Source: Zygaena filipendulae
Taxonomy: Eukaryota; Arthropoda; Insecta; Lepidoptera; Zygaenidae
Direction of reading: 5' to 3'
Assembly (NCBI GenBank): GCA_907165275.2
Contig: OU015655.1
Coordinates: 2,430,501 to 2,494,500 of the forward strand
DNA: 64,000 nt
The stretch's first letter is position 1, and each line of letters starts with the position of its first letter. Of the stretch, positions 1-12,277 are shown one piece after another. Made by a program: the position numbers and the translations under genes. Under the pieces are notes generated by a model. That model made no database searches. It saw nothing but the letters and a program-made list of their open reading frames with translations, and was not told where the DNA came from.

Positions 1-480
1 CAGTTTAAAATCTGAAAAAAATGTTTATAATGATATTAAACTCACGAATATCCCAAACTACCGGTAAGTAGTTGCTCGATTTATGACATTTACTTGGAGG
101 CAGTAGTTTCACTCGCATGAGAATCAGAGTTCCTTCGGGAACTCTCGGTATGTCTGGATTCTGGATCAAAAATAAAAAAAAACTCGATAATTATGTTGAC
201 CCATCCGACATTAACTACACGCGTAAACATTTTCACTCAAAACCAACAAGCACCTGGTTTTTCGAGTGATTCGTGCAGAAACTGCTACAGTTGACAGATA
301 ACTGTAAAAAATATATTCTAAATTTTATCACATCACAATTTCCACACGATCGTGGTTTTAAAAATATATTTTATGTCACGATCTGGTAGATTTTTTATTT
401 ATTTATTCGATTCTTCAACAATAACGTACCTACTACTATTCGCGTATTTAGGGAGTTTACATTATAAGTTTATTTCCCCA
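1..480. other. Gene-free AT-rich stretch
   Basis: No open frame, repeat family or RNA was recognised. CCGGTAAGTAG at about 61 is an isolated donor-like sequence. Confidence 0.5.
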
Positions 481-681
481 CGGCCGCACTCAGTTGTTTT
501 AATGATCACTTAATTTTAAGTAAAGATTTAAAAAAAAACATCTGCCGCACTCAGAGACGTGTATTGAATTAGTGTTTATGGGCATTTAAATAACTAAGTT
601 AAATTTAGTTGAATGCCAATTAACATTCAGTTGAATGCCAATTAAAATTAAGTAATCATTAAACGACTCTGAGTGCGGCCG
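481..681. mobile_element. Foldback MITE, GCCGCACTCAG termini, copy 1
   Basis: CGGCCGCACTCAG at the left and CTGAGTGCGGCCG at the right. The interior repeats GTTGAATGCCAATTAA twice. It is a diverged member of the family at 692-915 and 16645-16882. Confidence 0.65.
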
Positions 682-691
682 TCAGAGTCTA

Positions 692-915
692 CCCGCCGCA
701 CTCAGAGTCGACTTTAATGATTACTTAGTTAAGAATAGATTTTTAACAACAAAACTACCGCAATCAGACAAGTTTAATAAATTAATGATGATTGGCATTT
801 AATGAAATGTAACTTAATTAGTTAAATGACAATTAACGTCTCTGATTGCGGCAGTTTTGTTTTAAAAATCTATACTTAACTAAGTAATCATTAAAGTCGA
901 CTGTGAGTGCGGCCG
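692..915. mobile_element. Foldback MITE, GCCGCACTCAG termini, copy 2
   Basis: The left arm (GCCGCACTCAGAGTCGACTT, AATGATTACTTAGTTAAG) returns inverted at 825-915, giving arms of about 75 bp. TA flanks both ends (690-691, 916-917). It begins 10 bp after copy 1. Confidence 0.75.
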
Positions 916-1299
916 TAACACAAACGTCCAGTCTAGCAAAAACACCAAAATATACCCCTACTCACTATAGGTATTATGTATTTTGCCAAAATATTAAAAA
1001 AAAAGTTGAATGTGAATGTATGATTCATTGTTTTTTGCTATACCTATCATTATGAATGTTATCAAAATGTTACGTAAATAATACACAAAAAAAGAACCTC
1101 CCTGTATGTACCTGTTCATTTCGCACTGACAAGTTCTCGACGCGATGACACTCGTCAAATGACACTTGTAACAATATCGGTCTGATTACACACCGATGCG
1201 CTCACAAAAGAACGGGGGAGATGGGAGCCGGAGGCCCGACTCGAGAGTTCATTGCGATCCTTTAATCGGCGGGCTTATGTGAAAAATATGACGTTAATT

Positions 1300-1660
1300 T
1301 CGTATGCGGCGTAGTGTCGGGGCGACCGTCGGCGTCCCCGCTGCGGGCTTCGCACAAAACCCCGCTCGGATCGGCGGTTAATTGAGCGAAGAATGGCCGC
1401 GATACGCCATTTTAGTATTCTGTCGGTGGTCCGTACTCGAGCCGCTCGTGGGCCGCATCAATCTCAATATGAGGAGTTGACGGCGCGGCGGAAGCTGAGG
1501 CTCGCGGACAAGGAACCCCTCTTAGCTCCATGACCGCGCTGCTAACGTCCACCAACAGCACTGGACACATTGATTGATCCGCATTCAACTGAGACACCAT
1601 AGCGGTGTAACAAAAAGTGTGCAGATTACGCCATTTGCACCGCACCTCGTCGACATTATT
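1300..1660 (-). other. GC-rich island with a possible 77-codon minus-strand open frame
   Basis: The stretch is much richer in GC and CpG than its surroundings and contains no recognised repeat. On the minus strand 1412-1645 is open, reading RCKWRNLHTFCYTAMVSQLN at the start and RLEYGPPTEY before TAA. It could be a last coding exon, a noncoding first exon or a regulatory island. No domain was recognised. Confidence 0.25.
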
Positions 1661-1847
1661 TCAAGTGGTGACAAAAAACTTTTAATTTATTTGAAAAAAA
1701 CCTTAATTCCTTTTTATTGCAATTTTATTTGTTTTCATTGTAATTAAACACAAGACTCTCATTAATCATTTGAAACTTCGCTTTTTGAGATTCGGACTTC
1801 ATTTTAATTTCTCATGTAAATACGTATGTACGATGTATTTATGCCCT

Positions 1848-1975
1848 CTCCACATTCACACGAGAATCTTGCGAGAACGCGAGAAAACCACGAGAATGTG
1901 AATGTGGAGCCGATGTTCTCCGCCGTTTCTCTTGGTTTTCTCGCGTACTCGCAAGATTCTCGCGTGAATGTGGAG
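1848..1975. mobile_element. Near-perfect palindromic element, CTCCACATTCAC termini
   Basis: Arms of about 48 bp (CTCCACATTCACACGAGAAT.. and ..ATTCTCGCGTGAATGTGGAG) differ at about three positions around a short loop. The internal repeats of CGAGAA/TTCTCG make it nearly one hairpin. Confidence 0.78.
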
Positions 1976-2826
1976 CGGGCTATACGATTGGGTTAAGCGG
2001 GTTGGGTTGGGTTAAACGAAAAGGAGATACCAAGCTTCGTGAAACTCGCATAATGTGACAGTTAACTATGTTAACGATATGTTATTTTTCCATAAACGAC
2101 ACCAAAAATAAGTGTTTTTCTAAAATCTTCTAATCAGAGGTTGCATTGCCACAAAACTTCACAAGTAAAGGCCTGTTGACTTTTCGTTTTGACTTTCGAT
2201 GTTATATCAGTGTTTTTTTTTACCGTCATTATCTATGATACATATATTTATTGTATTTACTTAATTTTTTTTTATTGTAAGGTTTTTAATTTAAGGGTTG
2301 TAGGTTTGAGATAATTTTTTTGGAAAATTCCTATACGTGAATTTTAAAATCAGACAGGAGAAACCACGGTGCGCAGCTAGTATTAATAATTATAATTGTC
2401 ACTGTTATATCCTGTAAGCTTAAACTTTACTTGATTACATACGTGTATTGGTAGGTGTACTGTAGGTACCTACCCACAGAATACCTACAAATAAAATGAA
2501 AACTGCAAAAAATTTCAACAAAAGCAAACCTTAGAGTAACAATATTATTCTATGTTTGGAATTCGGCGACCACTGATCCCGCGTAAATTCGATGAATAAC
2601 AATAGAAGAGCAATCCTAGATTTCAGAAGACACGAACGCGCTATTACCGTATGAATTTATGTATGTCGACCGGTCCATTTCGCCAGAAGTGTTTTGGGCG
2701 AAAAAAAAAACAATAAAGTACCTAAATGTTTTGAAAATTAACCACAATTATTTTATAAATAGAATACGGGGTGATATTTTTATGTGTAGGTCAAAAACTA
2801 TGTACGGAACTGGGTGCATTATAATC

Positions 2827-3061
2827 GGACGCAGATAAGCAATAAAATGTTAACCCACAAAACAAAGTTATTGATTCGGAACGATTTATTGAGAGTTAGA
2901 GAACGTATTTTAATTATTTGTTTACCTTATTACATTGTTTAAATATGTAACTAAATATTTAACATAAAAATGTTGGAACAAAATGGCGATATAATTTTAA
3001 AACTTCAATTTACTCAAAATTTATCCAGTGTGGGTTAACATACTATTGCTTATCTATGTCC
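2827..3061. mobile_element. Foldback MITE, GGACGCAGATAAGC termini, copy 1
   Basis: GGACGCAGATAAGCAATAAA and TGTTAACCCACA on the left return as TGTGGGTTAACATACTATTG and CTTATCTATGTCC on the right. Confidence 0.72.
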
Positions 3062-3316
3062 AATTATCACCTTGTTATTATTGTTATTATTGAACGATAA
3101 TAATAATAGCCGGTAGCTTGAGCTCTGCTCCGCTGCCGGTGGCACACTAGGTTTAGGACCTTGTAAAAAGTCTAAATTTAAGATAAACATAAATAATATG
3201 TAAACGAGTAATAATAATAAACTCTTTATTGAACACCATTAAAATAACGATTTTATTCTTTCTTGACGTAGAACATGTTTGTAAACATGATAATCGGTGT
3301 CGACTCGGACCTGATA

Positions 3317-3515
3317 TCTATACTAATATTATAAAGAAATATTTGATTTTTTGTTTGAATGTTTGCTAACGATTTAACTCAAAAAATACTGAACCGATTT
3401 CAAAATTCTTTCACCATTAGAAAGCTACATTATCCCTGAGGAACATAGGATATTATAATCCGAAATTCCCGCAGGAACTCCGAAGTTACCACGGGTAAAA
3501 CCGCGGGGTACAGCT
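3317..3515 (+). mobile_element. Helitron copy, near full length
   Basis: It starts TCTATACTAATATTATAAAG and ends with ACCGCGGGGTACAGCTAT, where the final CTAG has become CTAT. Confidence 0.6.
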
Positions 3516-3559
3516 ATTATTATGATAACTCATATTATATAACGGTTCAATCTCCTTTT

Positions 3560-3669
3560 GCATACTACAGGTTGTCAGGGATACAGAGGCGGAAATAGAG
3601 TACTTTTTGTTCCGGAATTCCCGCGGGATCTCCGAAACTAACGCGGGTGAAACCGCCGGATACAGCTAG
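3560..3669 (+). mobile_element. Helitron 3' fragment
   Basis: Only the right half is present: GTTGTCAGGGATACAGAGGC through ACGCGGGTGAAACCGCCGG to CTAG. A more decayed 3' piece follows at about 3800-3860. Confidence 0.6.
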
Positions 3670-3861
3670 TTATACATACATAAAAGCGAAAGGTCACTTA
3701 CTGGCTAAACACGAAAACTTGCAAACTAGGTACGTGACCTTATGAAGCTAAAATTTGACACGTAGTTTATGGATAAAAAAGGCAGCTAAAAAGGATTTCA
3801 TTGAGTTCCCGCAGGAACTCCCAAATTAACGCGGTTGAAACCACAGGGAGCCACAGCGAGG

Positions 3862-4425
3862 AATAATAATATTAATAAATAGAAAAGTTTGTAGAGGGAG
3901 TCTCTTAAAAAGCAGTTACACTGGATATTTTTTTTGCCTCGAATCTGTTTACTTAGTTATGTTAAAGGTAATACTTAAAATTGTTAATTCGTGCTGTACG
4001 CATAATAATCTGCCATCTTTATGGTCGCATGTAGGTTTTATTCCGAGTTATTCCAAATAAAATTGTTTACCAATGTGTCGACTAAGCCCAACAGCTTCTT
4101 TGCAAGCGAAAGAAAAAAAAAAACATATACAAAAAAAAAACGATATTGTTTCGTGTTTACCTCGAATAGTGATGAGAAAATATTGTTTGGAAAATTTTCT
4201 ATGGCGGCGGAATAAATTAATAACTCGATTTTAGCGCAACCAACAAAGTACGTAGCTGGCAGGTAGCCGCCGATGTGTTTTGTCGACGAGAACTCGGTAA
4301 CTCGGTAACGTCGCCCCAACTATGAGGGGATTAATTTTTTTTTTTTACAAAGCGTGCACTCGCATGCTAGATAATAGCGCCATAACTACCCTACAAGTCG
4401 ATATAGTAGAAGTGCGCTTATATTT
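3862..4425. other. Gene-free stretch, low complexity
   Basis: Poly-A and poly-T runs dominate (4110-4140, 4330). The overlapping 64- and 93-codon frames are lysine- and phenylalanine-rich translations of these runs. Confidence 0.5.
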
Positions 4426-4660
4426 GGACGCAGATAAGCAATAACATGTTAACCCACAAAATTAAGTTACCTATTCAGAACGATTTATTGAGAGTTAGGG
4501 AACGTTTTTTAATTATGTGTTTACCTTATTACATTTTTTTAGTATGTGACTAAATATTGAGCATAAAAAATGTTGACAGAAAATGACGCTATAATTTTTA
4601 AACACGATTTACTCAAAATTTCTCCAGTGTGGGTTAACACACTATTGCTTATCTATGTCC
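4426..4660. mobile_element. Foldback MITE, GGACGCAGATAAGC termini, copy 2
   Basis: Same length (235 bp) and ends as the 2827 copy. Flanking ATTT occurs on both sides, a possible 4-bp duplication. Confidence 0.72.
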
Positions 4661-5362
4661 ATTTATCGTATATCGAAAACGTACGTCGGAAAATATAGGT
4701 ATATACTTTAATTTTAACAGCTATGTTGAATTCTCATTAACGATACGAACTCGTAGTTGAAACTTTTGCAAAATTATTTTTAACATAAAAAAAACCCGAT
4801 AGATTAATTATCATCGTCGAACATGTTTGGGACAATCCTTACTGAAAAAGGTACCTACGATACGTATAGTAATTTTATTTACAAATAAATTCAATATTAA
4901 TATTTTATACAACCACCCTGCCGTTTGGTGGAAGTGAACGCTTGATTTTCAGTAAAAAAAAAAAACATCTAAACGTCATGTAAATAATCGGAGATGGTTA
5001 GGTATATTTATATCGTTGTACTGATCTTTTTTTGAACAATGAAGCTAAATGACTCTTTTCCCGAACGCTCCTGAAGGAATCTCGTCGGCCAGCAACAATG
5101 GGTATCAAAGCTATATAGGTATTTACTTTTCGCCGTTGGCGGTGGAGTGGCAGATACCCCCTGAGTTGCTTACATACATTTCATGAGCTATTAAACCCAA
5201 CCCCAGACACAGTTCTTGATTCTAGATAAGTATCTATATAAAGCTGTCACAACAAAGAAACAGCTATGATTATAATAATAAGTTTTTTCAAACATATATT
5301 TTAAATTTTTACCTACTGGAAAACACACTTTTTTAATCTGTAAAAATGTGTTAAAATGTACT

Positions 5363-5906
5363 TTTTCATTACTCATACTCGGAAAGTAGGTCTGAAGTTG
5401 CCTGAGAAGCGGGTTGAAAGTAACCCTTTTCAGCCCTAGGGAGAATCGCTTTCAACTGACAGTTGTCAGTTGAAAGCGATCAAATTATTAAAAAAAAACT
5501 AGGTCTATTTTCACATTTCTATTGAACCATGTTTCTACTTTCTATACAGCCAGCGCGATGTAAAATTGAAATAACGTAAAGTTTAAGTAGGTATTAATTA
5601 AAATAAAATTCACTCACTTTTTCCTATTTATATTTTTTATTTTCTTTAATTAATACTTAATAATTAAAGAAAATATTTTTTTGTAGGTCGCCACAATGTA
5701 AATAAAAAATACTGGCTGAATAGCTAGCCGGCCAAAGAAAAAGAAATAGGTGGGAAAGTGTCAAGCGACTATCCGATCTTCACTCATTTTTTCTTTAGCT
5801 AATTCCTATTTTTATTTTGACTTTCCTTGCATTCGTAATGAAAAGCACAGTGTAACCCTCGGGAGAAAGACTTTCTTACTTACTCCCCTAGGATAACAAT
5901 GTACTA
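5363..5906 (+). repeat. Composite dispersed repeat (CATTACTCATACTCGG family), long copy
   Basis: It starts TTTTCATTACTCATACTCGG and ends CCCCTAGGATAACAATGTAC. A palindrome CGCTTTCAACTGACAGTTGT-CAGTTGAAAGCG lies at 5449-5479. The four copies in the window differ by internal blocks. Superfamily unknown. Confidence 0.68.
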
Positions 5907-6756
5907 TTCCTCTTCTTTTGTTAGATAGTCACAAATAAATAGGAATGTAAGATTTAATCTTTCGAGGTTTTATATTCGTGAATTTTGTAATCATTAGGAA
6001 ATGTTTGTTGTATTGCGATAGAAAGTTATTGAAAGGCACATAGACAACATAAATTTTCAATCCTTTCCTTAGTCTTTCAATAACTTTCTATAGTATAAAT
6101 CCGATAGCTTCACGTGTTGCCTGCACAGAAAAACAGATAACTTGTAAAGTAATATGGTTTGTGCTGTCCATGTATGTTTATCATAATATTACAAAAAAAA
6201 ACTGTATTTGGACAGTTTTATTTCCGTAAATATTAGGAAATAATTTGTCATCTACCATTAGACTTAAAAAAAAAATGGACACACTAGAATGATGTCTGTC
6301 ACAGTCAGAAATAGCAGCTGATGCATTTACAGCGTTCCAAATCACGAAATGACGGGATTTAGCTGTGAATTTGTGAAATTAGTCGTCTCGACAGACATCC
6401 GCGGTGGCTAAGCTTAAACTACACATAAAACTCATTATTTATTGTTTACGTTGCATGTGTGTACGTATTTAATATTTATGTATGTTTGCTTATGTACAAG
6501 CACGTATATATTTAACCTATCTACTGAAATCCTCTTCCACATGCGTCGCCAAGCGAAACAAAGCCTATATGTTGCTCCAGACTAAGTTTGCTTACCTTTA
6601 AAAACCGCATGACAGTCAGGTCAGTAGATTCAGAGATTATTATTAACAGACAGACAGAAAGAAATAATTTGAGTTTGTTACGGTTCTTTTACCGCCCGGC
6701 AATTTTTGGTAAAACTATTCAATGTAAGTACAGAGTCGCAGATTCTAGTCCTTTAG

Positions 6757-7071
6757 TACTAGGTGTTACCGCGGTTTCACCCGCGTTAGTTTCGGAGATC
6801 CCGCGAGTATTCCGAGATAAAAGTACTTACTACCCTATATTTTTTTCTAGGGTAGCCTTGACCACGTGCAGGCAGTATGCAAAATTTTATGTAGTTTCTT
6901 CCGCATTAATTTGGAAATGCCCTTGGGAATTCCGGGATAAAAAGTAGCTTATGTCCTTCTCTATCCCTGACAACGTGTTTGCAAAATTTCGTGGTGATCG
7001 GTTGAGCCGTTTAGCCGTGAAAGCTTAACAAGCAAACAAACTCACTTTCGCATTTGTAATATTAGTAAGGA
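6757..7071 (-). mobile_element. Helitron copy, reverse orientation
   Basis: It begins with ACTAGGTGTTACCGCGGTTT and ends with the complement of TCCTTACTAATATTACAAAT. It contains two successive copies of the internal segment (6780-6840 and 6895-6960), a partial internal duplication. A fragment of another subfamily (AAAGCCTATATGTTGCTCCAG) lies just before it at 6560-6660. Confidence 0.6.
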
Positions 7072-7182
7072 TAGGTACTTAGATAACACGAGGGAAAATT
7101 TTCAATCCCCAATTAAAGATTAAACTAAGATCAAGATAAATATGCAGATAACAAGTTTTGTATGCTCTTGCTCTTTAGTCTA

Positions 7183-7370
7183 TACAACGTGTTAATGAAT
7201 TAACTGAAAACCTGATACACCCCATTTGAAAAAATAAACAATAATATGATTCAAATATATTTTATGTCGAAAAAATTTATACTTTAAAAGTTATTCAACA
7301 TTAGTGATGACCTATCTACGAAATTCCATGCGCTACACCCGCGCCTACCGGTTCGGTAAGACCGCCGATT
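7183..7370. mobile_element. ACAACGTGTTAATG MITE, left half
   Basis: TATACAACGTGTTAATGAAT to CGCGCCTACCGGTTCGGTAA, then similarity to the two full copies ends. Confidence 0.62.
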
Positions 7371-7429
7371 GTGACACTCTGTAGTAAAATTGTTTTTTTA
7401 CAATTGTTTTAAGTGTTGTTTTCAAATTC

Positions 7430-7600
7430 ATAATTCAAATTCAAATATGCTTTATTGCCCCAGGAGAGATAATTAAAACTAAAACATAAAATGTAAAGAT
7501 AGAGCAAAAGGCGGCATTTTTGCTAGAGGCCCCCTGCTATTTTTGCGTTACACCTCGCCACCGCCTAGTCACAAAGTAGTGAGCCTAGAGGAGATAGAGG
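7430..7600 (-). mobile_element. LINE 3' tail with (AAATTC)n, minus strand
   Basis: ATTCAAATTCAAATATGCTT then TATTGCCCC and a GC-richer body (AGGCCCCCTGCTATTTTTGC) look like the reversed 3' UTR and tail of a non-LTR element. Confidence 0.45.
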
Positions 7601-7829
7601 TGTGAGTTTATTTATTTATTTTTTTCACTGTCACTGCTGTATGTGTGTTGGACATTTTCAACTTGAATTTAGAACTCCGACTCCCTACCTATGTCGCTTA
7701 CTGCACCCCGGTACGAGCTCTACGACAAATGCACACATATTATATAGAAAACGTGTGCACACAAGCCGGCCGCCTGTAGCGGTAGTAGACTCTAGAGAGT
7801 ATCAATTCGCTTGTATGGAGTGTCACTAG

Positions 7830-9657
7830 TGTGGTTGTGTTGTGTTGGCACCTAAATGTTGTTGATTCTCTATCAACTTTTCATGGTAATCTCGTTCTTA
7901 CGGTATGTATTCTCATCGTTTGACATTTTGTCGGTTCTATCAAAAAATAGTTTTAGTTAGCATGCGGATGTCGACCCTCCTATTCGAAGTAGGTACTACG
8001 TCGAATATGATCGTAAAATTATTACTTTACTTTTTTTTCAGTAATTTTATATATTGTTTCTGGAGTTTTTATTTTATTTTAATGTTTTGTATATTTTACA
8101 TATTATATGACGTGAAAAAATGCTTAAAAAGTTACCTACTCAGCTTTACAATTTTTTTTTAGAGCAGAACACTACACAAGCAGAGTAACGGCGAAAACTC
8201 AAAAGTTTTGTAGTTTCACATGAACAGCGTAAAAACAAACGTGCCAGACTGATATGTATAATATTATTCTATTCTATGTACATTCTAAATTAAATATACT
8301 TTATTAATTTAAGAAATGTCTAGAATGTCCTTTTTTATTAAGTTCAGTATATCTGTTTATAGATATATAGATTCAAGATCTAAGGATTATTTCCCATCTT
8401 CTTGCCATTTTAAAATCGAGACATTTGGGCATCCTTCACATTGAGGGCACGTCGAGTAAACTCCACTAAATCCCCTCCACTTAATCGATGCGACATTTTT
8501 AAGTACTTATCATAAATCACAAAGCACTGCGCTCTGCCATTAGTGCAAATGTACAAGGTAAAATGTAATATGATCCTAGTGATCATTGGACTGCGGGATA
8601 TTTCGTGTTTAGTCATTAAATTAATGATCGTCAAGACGCCCTTTTAGTTAAATAATTAATAGTTGGCTACCTAATGATGTAGATTGTTGATGATACTTTA
8701 TAAATTGCCAATTTAGAGTTCATTTTAAACCGGAATCATATTAACAAAACAAAGATATTTTAATTGAATATCAAGTACCTACCGAGATTTATATTCGAAA
8801 CAGGCAGGTATATAAGTATTATGGATATGTAGGTAGGTATTATGTATATCGACTCTAGGTGCATACCTACTATACTTTTCCTTAAAAGTAGGTCAAGTTT
8901 ACAGTGACACAATCCCCAGTTTAACAAGAGATTTTGTTTCTGCCCAAGTCTTTGCATTGGAGATACTTAGTTAAATAGTTAATATCTGGGCGACTGAGCT
9001 TCGCTCGTAGCGCCATCTGTTGTTAAGTAGAAAAGCAAACACTAACACTCATACTTTTCATGAAAATCATTGGAGCCGTTTCCGAGATTCAGATTATGTA
9101 ATACCTATATATACAAGAATAGCTCGTTTAAAGGCAGTAGATTTTGGTACCTAATATTATGTATAAGGAACCCTTCAAAAACTCTAGAATGTATTTGGCA
9201 TTTTTCTTTTTCCCTGTCTGTTTACACTTGTTACATAAAACAAGGGCTTTCTCTCATCGCAATCGGTTTGTTACAAGAGGATTTATGAAAATTTATACTA
9301 CTACTATCTTGAACAAAAAATTATAAAAATTAAATTTGTTCTTTTTGTACAATCCATAAGAAAAGATGTTTAAAGTTTTAACAAAATGATTTGTGTAAAA
9401 ATTTGTAAACGATGGCGACGTAGATACCAAAAAATGTCACCTTTAAAGAAAAAAGAAGTAGGAAACTATTGCAGTTTAGTGTAGGCTATTAGTCAAAAAG
9501 TCTGTCCGCATTTTTGCATCGAGCATGCATTAAGTATATGGCAGCGATGTGTGACAATTGTTTCGAGGAAGCCGGAGGGAGACATGCCTCACGCCTGACA
9601 AAGGACTCTCAGACTACAGCCTACTAGCGGTGTAGCTAGCGACGACACAAAGTCTTC
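7830..9657. other. Gene-free stretch
   Basis: Several short frames rich in F, Y, I and L are present, as expected of AT-rich DNA; none shows a domain. No repeat shared with the rest of the window was recognised. Confidence 0.45.
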
Positions 9658-9705
9658 ATAATTTACCTTTGGTAAACTGTTTACGGCTTACCAAAGGTAA
9701 ATTAT
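9658..9705. repeat. Perfect 18-bp inverted repeat
   Basis: ATAATTTACCTTTGGTAA (9658-9675) and TTACCAAAGGTAAATTAT (9688-9705) are exact inverses around a 12-base loop. Confidence 0.85.
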
Positions 9706-9759
9706 TCTTACTTAAATTTTCAAGATATTGTTTTTACTTTGAAAATCCCTTTAAAAAAT

Positions 9760-9946
9760 ATTATTATCAATGAGAAACTGAGTTTATTTGTTCGTTTTTT
9801 AAGCTTTCACGCTCTAATTACTTCATCGATCATCATGAAATTATGTATACACGTTAGTTACCAGTGGTGCAGCAAAGGACATATAATACTTTTATCCCGG
9901 AATTCCAGCGGGAACTCCGAAATTAACGGAGGTGAAACCGCTGGGC
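9760..9946 (+). mobile_element. Helitron copy, decayed ends
   Basis: AAGCTTTCACGCTCTAATTA, TATCCCGG and GAACTCCGAAATTAACGGAG match the family body. The terminal CTAG is lost after the GGTGAAACCGCTGGGC hairpin. Confidence 0.5.
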
Positions 9947-10321
9947 TTGTATGTATATATTTTTAGAATCGTCAGCGATCACATTCGATCATGACCATGA
10001 TTAGTGAAACATTGAAGCAGTAGATTCCTTTTGTGACGTAAATGTAACGGGGTGAAAAAAGGGGGTTGTAAGTTTGTGTTAAAGTAAGTACCTACCGTAA
10101 GTTTTGAAGTTACAATCATATAAGTCGGTATTTGTGTCCTTCTTTTCAAATAAAAAAACACGTACTTCAGGATTTTGAGCAGGTAATAACCGCGTAGGCC
10201 AAGTGCATGAAATTTATTTTCAGGGGAATCCCTAACTTTAACCGCTATTATATTATAATCCCTGGTTTCCCTAAAAGTAACCGCGAGTAAGAGCTAGAGG
10301 TACTGTCTATATTGTGCTTAA

Positions 10322-10600
10322 CTAGCTGTGCCCCGCGGTTTCACTCGCGTTAATGTCGGAGATCTCGCGGGGATTCCGGGATAAAAATACCCTATGTCTT
10401 TTTCTGTACCTCTGACAACGTGTAGTATGCAATAATAAATTCTATTTCCCCCGCGTTAATTTTGGAGATCCCGCGGGAATTCCGGGTTAAAAGGTAGCCT
10501 ATGTTCTTTTCCATGTCAAAGGCTACATTCATCCAAATTTCATCTAAATCCGTTCAGCCGTTTTTGCGTGATTGAGTAACAAACATCCACACTTTCAATT
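10322..10600 (-). mobile_element. Helitron copy, reverse orientation
   Basis: It starts CTAGCTGTGCCCCGCGGTTT, the complement of a canonical 3' end. As in the 6757 copy, the GGAGATC..CCGGGATAAAA segment occurs twice. Confidence 0.62.
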
Positions 10601-10739
10601 TATTTTTTCTTATTTATCTCCCATGTACAGACATCGACCTGTTACAATTTTATCTAAATGTATAGATACCTTATACATATACCTCATTTATAGTTAGACA
10701 TAATTTTATAGGTTAATTCAATATCACTACTTAGCACAA

Positions 10740-10929
10740 AACAAAGTCGCTTCCCGGTGTCTGTCTGTCCCTATGTATGCTTAGATCTTTAAAACTACGC
10801 GACGGATTTCCATGCGGTTTTCACCAATAGATAGAGTGATTAATGAGGAAGGTTTATATTTATAGTTTATCGTGGAATTCTCCCGGGAACTCTGAAATTA
10901 CCGCGGATGAAACCGCAGGGGACAGCTAG
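10740..10929 (+). mobile_element. Helitron copy, GTCTGTCTGT subfamily
   Basis: TGTCTGTCTGTCCCTATGTA at the left leads to ACCGCGGATGAAACCGCAGG and terminal CTAG. Confidence 0.55.
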
Positions 10930-11013
10930 TTGAACATAAAAGGCTCATTAATTATCACCTAATTACATACATAATGTATCAGTAGAATGCATAGCTCCGC
11001 AAAGATATACCTA

Positions 11014-11364
11014 TACAACGTGTTAATGAATTAACTGAAAACCTGATATACCCCATTTAAAAAAATAAACAATAATATGATTAAAATATATTTTATGTCG
11101 AAAAAAATTATACTTTAAAAGTTATTCAACATTAGTTTGGAGGTGACCTATGTACGAAATTCCAAGCGCTACGCCCGCGCCTTCCAGTTCGAATTATTTA
11201 GCTGCGGGCGGCGTACGCGCCAAATATTGTATTATAAATAATTTAAACATGGGCTAATGGAAATGAAAAAATATGGCCTATATTAAAACATAGTGTGATC
11301 GATTCGCTAGTTGATTCTGAGCAAACTACTTTCTAGTTTTCAGTTAATTCATTAACACGTTGTA
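11014..11364. mobile_element. ACAACGTGTTAATG MITE, full copy
   Basis: TACAACGTGTTAATGAATTA and its inverse TAATTCATTAACACGTTGTA form TIRs of about 28 bp with TA at both outer edges, as in Tc1/mariner-type MITEs. Confidence 0.75.
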
Positions 11365-11560
11365 TACTGTACATTATTATACGTAACTAAACGTATCTAT
11401 GTATAGGTATAGAAGCAAAAATCCCGTTTAGATAAGTTAGATAAACACATTTCAGTGTCTCAGTTTTTGATTACACATCAAGTAACAGAAATATTAAATG
11501 TTATCACTTATATAATGGGCTAGATGACTAATTAATTCTTCGACTTGTAGATTAATCCCT

Positions 11561-11883
11561 ACTGATAGTATAAATGTGAAAGTAACTCTGCCTGTCTGTC
11601 TATCTGTCTGTCTGTTACGCTTTCACGCCTAGACGGCTCAACCGATCATCGTGAAATTTTGTATACACGTTGTCAGGGTTACAGAGAACGACATATGTAC
11701 AAGGTACATTTTACCTCGGAATTCCCGCAGCAACTACGACATTAACGCGGGTGAAACTGCATAAAATTTTGCATACCTACGACCCGTTGTCACGGGTACA
11801 GAAAAGGATATAGGGTACTTTTATCCCGTAATTCCCGCGGGATCTCCGAAATTAACGCGAGTGAAACCGCGCGGAACAGCTAG
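11561..11883 (+). mobile_element. Helitron copy
   Basis: The left part ACTGATAGTATAAATGTGAA is the degenerate 5' end, and the element finishes GAAACCGCGCGGAACAGCTAG. The CCGGAATTCCC block is present twice. Confidence 0.6.
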
Positions 11884-12277
11884 TAAAAAATATTGGAAAA
11901 GTATATTCCCTTTTTTTACGTAATCAAAACTAACGCGGATACGTTGAGTCGAAATTTTGCGTGACGTTAGGCCTAGGTAGTTTACACATACTTGTATATT
12001 ATGTTGTTATGACGTCACAAGCCTCCACTCTTGAAAATTTAACGATGCGTTTTATCTCAGTATTTTTTCAATCAAGCAAAAAACTTTACTATCTGACTAA
12101 CTAAAAAGAATAATAATTAAGATTTTTGTACCCCGTCTTCAAGCCTATTACGATCTTAAATAATTAGATCTTTGTAATAATAAATTAAGTGCACGCCAGT
12201 CTATCTCAGAAATAGACAATCTACACGCTCGCTGTTTCTTCTGTCTCCCCTTATAAGTGCTAAAACCATTTAGAAAT

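Noticed and set aside
1990..2020. Telomere-like GGGTTGGGTTGGGTT
   Set aside because: Only about three units, and lepidopteran telomeres use TTAGG.
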